Position numbers and translations under genes: made by a program
Source of the DNA: Desulfatitalea tepidiphila
Lineage (GTDB): Bacteria; Desulfobacterota; Desulfobacteria; Desulfobacterales; Desulfosarcinaceae
NCBI RefSeq assembly: GCF_001293685.1
Contig: NZ_BCAG01000003.1
Location: 744,001 to 808,000 of the forward strand
Reading direction: 5' to 3'
Length of the DNA: 64,000 bases
The notes under the pieces: generated by a model
The model's input: the letters and a program-made list of their open reading frames with translations, nothing else
Told to the model about the DNA's origin: nothing
Database searches by the model: none
Part shown: positions 62,553-64,000 of the stretch, piece by piece
Layout of the letters: every line of letters begins with the position of its first letter
Position numbering within the stretch: the stretch's first letter is position 1

Positions 62553-63512
62553 CTACCACTGCCACTGCACCGGGTTGTCATCGAGATGGTCGGTCACCGT
62601 GCGGCCGATACGGTCCATGGCTTCGAGGTCGGCCGCCTTGAGCCGGATTTCGCCCGCCGCCGCATTCTGAACCGCCTGCTCGGCGTTGCGCGCCCCTGCA
62701 ATGGCGAAGCAATTGGGTTGGGCGGTCACCCATGCCAGGGCCAGTTGGCCGAGGCTGATGCCGTAAACATCGGCGATAGGCCGCAGTTGTGACAGCGCGG
62801 CCTGCACCCGCGCGTAGTGGTCGGGTTGAAAAAGACGATGCCCGGCACGATGGTCGCCTTTGGCGAACTGATGGCCGGGGCCGAATTTGCCGGTGAGCAG
62901 TCCCTGGGCCAGGGGGGAGTAGGCCAGCACACTCAGACCATTTTCGGAACAGTACGGACCGGCGTCTTTTTCGAGCGCGCGCCAGAAAAGCGAGTAGGGC
63001 GGCTGAAGGCTTTCGATGGCGCCATACTGCGACGCCTCCTCGATCTGCTGCCGGTTGAAATTGGAGACGCCGATGGCACGGATTTTACCCTGCGCCTTGA
63101 GATCGTTGAGCGCGCGCATGGTCTCTTCCACGGGAACCACCGGATGGCCGAACGTCCCTGCCGGCCAATGAATCTGATACAGATCGATATGGTCGGTTTT
63201 CAGGTTTTTCAGGGAGCGGTTGCAGGATGCGATCACCTGGTCGTATTTGAGATGGTTGGAAAAGACCTTCGAGGCCAAAACCACGCGATCGCGCACATCC
63301 GCGAGGGCTTCGGCGATGATACGCTCCGAATGGCCGTTGCCGTAAACTTCGGCTGTATCGAAAGTGTTGATGCCGGCATCCAGGGCGGCGCGCATGGCCT
63401 TTCGGGTGTCATTGTCGTCGATGCCCGTCCACATCGCCTTGCCCGCCTGCCAGGTGCCCATGATGATCGGCGACATGTGGATGTCGGTATGTCCCAATTG
63501 GCGTAGTTCCAT
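62553..63512 (-). CDS. Aldo/keto reductase
   Basis: 319 residues. TIM-barrel AKR with the tetrad visible: Asp and Tyr in FDTAEVYGNG, Lys in VVLASKVF, His in DLYQIHWP. GVSNFNRQQIEE and YSPLAQGLLTG are also standard. NADPH-dependent reduction of small carbonyls; substrate unknown. The ATG at 63512 has AAGGAGG upstream; the frame extends to 63596. 13 bases upstream of the rhomboid gene. Confidence 0.92.
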   Translation of the reverse strand: MELRQLGHTDIHMSPIIMGTWQAGKAMWTGIDDNDTRKAMRAALDAGINTFDTAEVYGNGHSERIIAEALADVRDRVVLASKVFSNHLKYDQVIASCNRSLKNLKTDHIDLYQIHWPAGTFGHPVVPVEETMRALNDLKAQGKIRAIGVSNFNRQQIEEASQYGAIESLQPPYSLFWRALEKDAGPYCSENGLSVLAYSPLAQGLLTGKFGPGHQFAKGDHRAGHRLFQPDHYARVQAALSQLRPIADVYGISLGQLALAWVTAQPNCFAIAGARNAEQAVQNAAAGEIRLKAADLEAMDRIGRTVTDHLDDNPVQWQW

Positions 63513-63627
63513 GATTCCTCCTTGATGAAAGCGTCGATCGGTTTGGTTCGCTATCCGGCGCATGATTGACAGTAACAACGGATACAGGTGGTGCAAGGTG
63601 TGTGTGCGTTCGGCGACAGCTTAGCAC

Positions 63628-63666
63628 AGATGCATACCACAGATGCATACCATAGATGCATACCAA
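63628..63666. repeat. Three 13-base tandem repeats
   Basis: The unit AGATGCATACCA plus one variable base occurs three times in a row in the 217-base space between the divergent aldo/keto reductase and lipoprotein genes. The core ATGCAT is palindromic; it could bind a regulator. Confidence 0.9.
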
Positions 63667-63729
63667 TTGCATCTCAAAGCTGTGAATGGCATAATGCCTT
63701 TATCGCTGCACCCACCCATGAGGAGACCG

Positions 63730-64000
63730 ATGGTAATGAAGTACACGCTCGCTCCAATCCTGTTCGCCGCGCTGATCGCCCTGGCGGGATGTGCCCAGTT
63801 CCGCAACGTCTATCCCCAGCTGACCGAGACCCAGGCGCCCTTGGTCGCCGATTGCCAGCGCCTGGGCGTGATCGCCGAAACCGCCAACGCCGATCATCTC
63901 TCCAGCTACATGGCGCGCCAGTCCATGGAGAACCGGGTGAGGGAGCGCGCCGTCCAGCTCGGCGCAACGCATATCGTCTGGCTGCACCGCACCGACACCT
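63730..64000 (+). CDS. DUF4156-like lipoprotein, cut by window end
   Basis: Lipobox LAGC in a short signal peptide (APILFAALIALAGC), then VADCQRLGVIAE and NRVRERAVQLGATHIVWL, which resembles the DUF4156/RcsF-like lipoproteins of proteobacteria. Start at 63730 or 63736 (AGGAG at 63721). The 3' end is beyond the window. Confidence 0.7.
   Translation, partial: MVMKYTLAPILFAALIALAGCAQFRNVYPQLTETQAPLVADCQRLGVIAETANADHLSSYMARQSMENRVRERAVQLGATHIVWLHRTDT

Overview
The window looks like part of a chromosome from a GC-rich, Gram-negative anaerobe, most likely a Desulfobacterota (deltaproteobacterial) relative of Desulfosarcina-type sulfate reducers. This is inferred from the mix of genes: LutABC/GlcDF lactate oxidation with a TRAP carrier, beta-keto acid and ketone-body enzymes, paired ExbD stator genes with an AgmX/PglI-type TonB-like protein, and a GEMM-I cyclic-dinucleotide riboswitch. 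No rRNA, tRNA, CRISPR array or insertion sequence was recognised.

Left edge (1-3060, minus strand): a beta-keto acid cleavage enzyme, an acetoacetyl-CoA synthetase cut by the window edge, and an XRE-cupin regulator. Together they would turn a beta-keto acid into acetoacetate and then acetoacetyl-CoA.

Centre (3760-31656, plus strand): the most striking part. A GEMM-I riboswitch sits in the leader of a tightly packed operon of about 27.6 kb. In order it encodes a 3710-residue secreted DUF11/SdrD-like repeat protein; a 1696-residue protein with three OmpA-like domains and a probable outer-membrane beta-barrel; a small coiled-coil periplasmic protein; three TPR proteins (two are lipoproteins); a small exported protein; ExbB; two different ExbD proteins; a TonB-like protein with a cytoplasmic coiled coil; a second ExbB; and a Pal-like lipoprotein, followed by a hairpin terminator. 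I read it as a cyclic-di-GMP-controlled, proton-motive-force-driven envelope machine that exports, displays or moves a giant surface protein. The function is inference; the gene order and motifs are visible.

Right of it (31812-39905): a YcaO-domain protein, an acyl-CoA synthetase, a MASE3-PAS histidine kinase, a short-chain dehydrogenase with an OFA-type MFS carrier, and a gene-poor stretch with palindromic repeats.

Lactate/2-hydroxyacid locus (39906-49545): TRAP carrier genes plus lutC and a lutB-lutA fusion run leftward. A GlcD-type oxidase, a GlcF-type Fe-S protein and a FadR-type GntR regulator run rightward. The shared 334-base control region has two TGGT-N3-ACCA-like dyads that fit the regulator family.

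Envelope and stress genes (49592-58341): RlpA, a zinc-ribbon protein, LemA with a membrane partner, a TPR protein, two very small proteins, and a two-component pair divergent from a VWA protein, a PspA-like protein and a membrane protein.

Right edge (58410-64000): a PfpI/DJ-1 protein, a GcvT-SHMT fusion, a rhomboid protease with a zinc ribbon, an aldo/keto reductase and a truncated lipoprotein gene.
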